Shown in pieces: positions 45,920-45,995 of a DNA stretch of 45,995 bases. This stretch comes from Alishewanella longhuensis (GTDB lineage: Bacteria > Pseudomonadota > Gammaproteobacteria > Enterobacterales > Alteromonadaceae): the NCBI RefSeq assembly GCF_014653435.1, contig NZ_BNAO01000004.1, positions 253,983 to 299,977 on the forward strand, given 5' to 3'. Position 1 is the first letter of the stretch, and each line of letters opens with the position of its first letter. The position numbers were made by a program, and so were the translations under genes. The notes beneath the pieces were generated by a model. The model saw only the letters and a program-made list of their open reading frames with translations, did not search any database and was not told where the DNA came from.

Positions 45920-45995
45920 GGGTCATTAGCTCAGCTGGTAGAGCAGCGGACTTTTAATCCGTTGGTCGATGGTTCGAATCCATCATGACCCACCA
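45920..45995 (+). tRNA. tRNA-Lys (anticodon UUU)
   Basis: A 76-nt tRNA with encoded CCA. The acceptor stem GGGTCAT/ATGACCC pairs fully; the D arm AGCTCAGCTGGTAGAGC and the T loop GGTTCGAATCC are standard; the anticodon loop CTTTTAA gives UUU. Similar to E. coli lysT, which also follows cpoB. The gene ends at the last base of the window, so further tRNA genes may follow. Confidence 0.97.

Noticed and set aside
1..45995. CRISPR array, prophage, intact insertion sequence or toxin-antitoxin pair
   Set aside because: No regularly spaced repeats, integrase, transposase or typical small toxin pairs were found.

Overview
This window looks like a chromosomal segment of a gammaproteobacterium of the Alteromonadales/Chromatiaceae type. 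Rheinheimera or Alishewanella would fit, but that placement is inferred from gene content and protein style; no 16S rRNA gene is present. Base composition is moderate, most genes are close to E. coli or Shewanella orthologues, and the right third has the conserved order cmoAB / aspS-yebC-ruvCAB / ybgC-tolQRAB-pal-cpoB / tRNA-Lys. I see no prophage, intact insertion sequence, CRISPR array or rRNA operon.

Left third (1-20.4 kb), a mosaic of accessory and housekeeping genes: a palindromic repeat element; a ChrA chromate transporter; a secreted leukotriene-A4-hydrolase-like M1 peptidase; a periplasmic SIMPL protein; a very large membrane diguanylate cyclase with a beta-propeller sensor; an EamA transporter; a tricorn-like periplasmic protease; an unusual stand-alone ATP-grasp ligase with its own promoter and a perfect palindrome; a DUF3429/DCC/unknown three-gene unit; YccF; and a TetR-MFP-RND efflux operon that carries a clear promoter and operator and ends at a strong terminator.

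Middle (20-34.7 kb): a small DksA-like zinc-finger gene behind a long operator-like dyad; a ppnP plus Atm1-type ABC exporter pair; a secreted ExeM/NucH-type nuclease; fadE with a near-consensus FadR operator; the amidotransferase yafJ; purM-purN-DUF3108; a LysR regulator coupled to an unknown small protein; and cmoA-cmoB for wobble uridine modification.

Right third (34.7-46.0 kb): aspS, yebC, and the Holliday junction genes ruvC, ruvA and ruvB. Next comes a 731-bp AT-rich intergenic region, the most interesting non-coding stretch. It holds a convincing unannotated small RNA of about 185 nt on the minus strand (promoter, 11-bp stem, second hairpin, terminator with nine U) and, on the plus strand, two candidate promoters for the envelope operon, one resembling sigma-E. 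The complete ybgC-tolQRAB-pal-cpoB operon follows, then a terminator and a tRNA-Lys(UUU) whose CCA end coincides with the window edge.

The best candidates for something undescribed are the ruvB-ybgC intergenic RNA, the regulated orphan ATP-grasp ligase, the LysR/unknown pair, and the dyad in front of the DksA-like gene.
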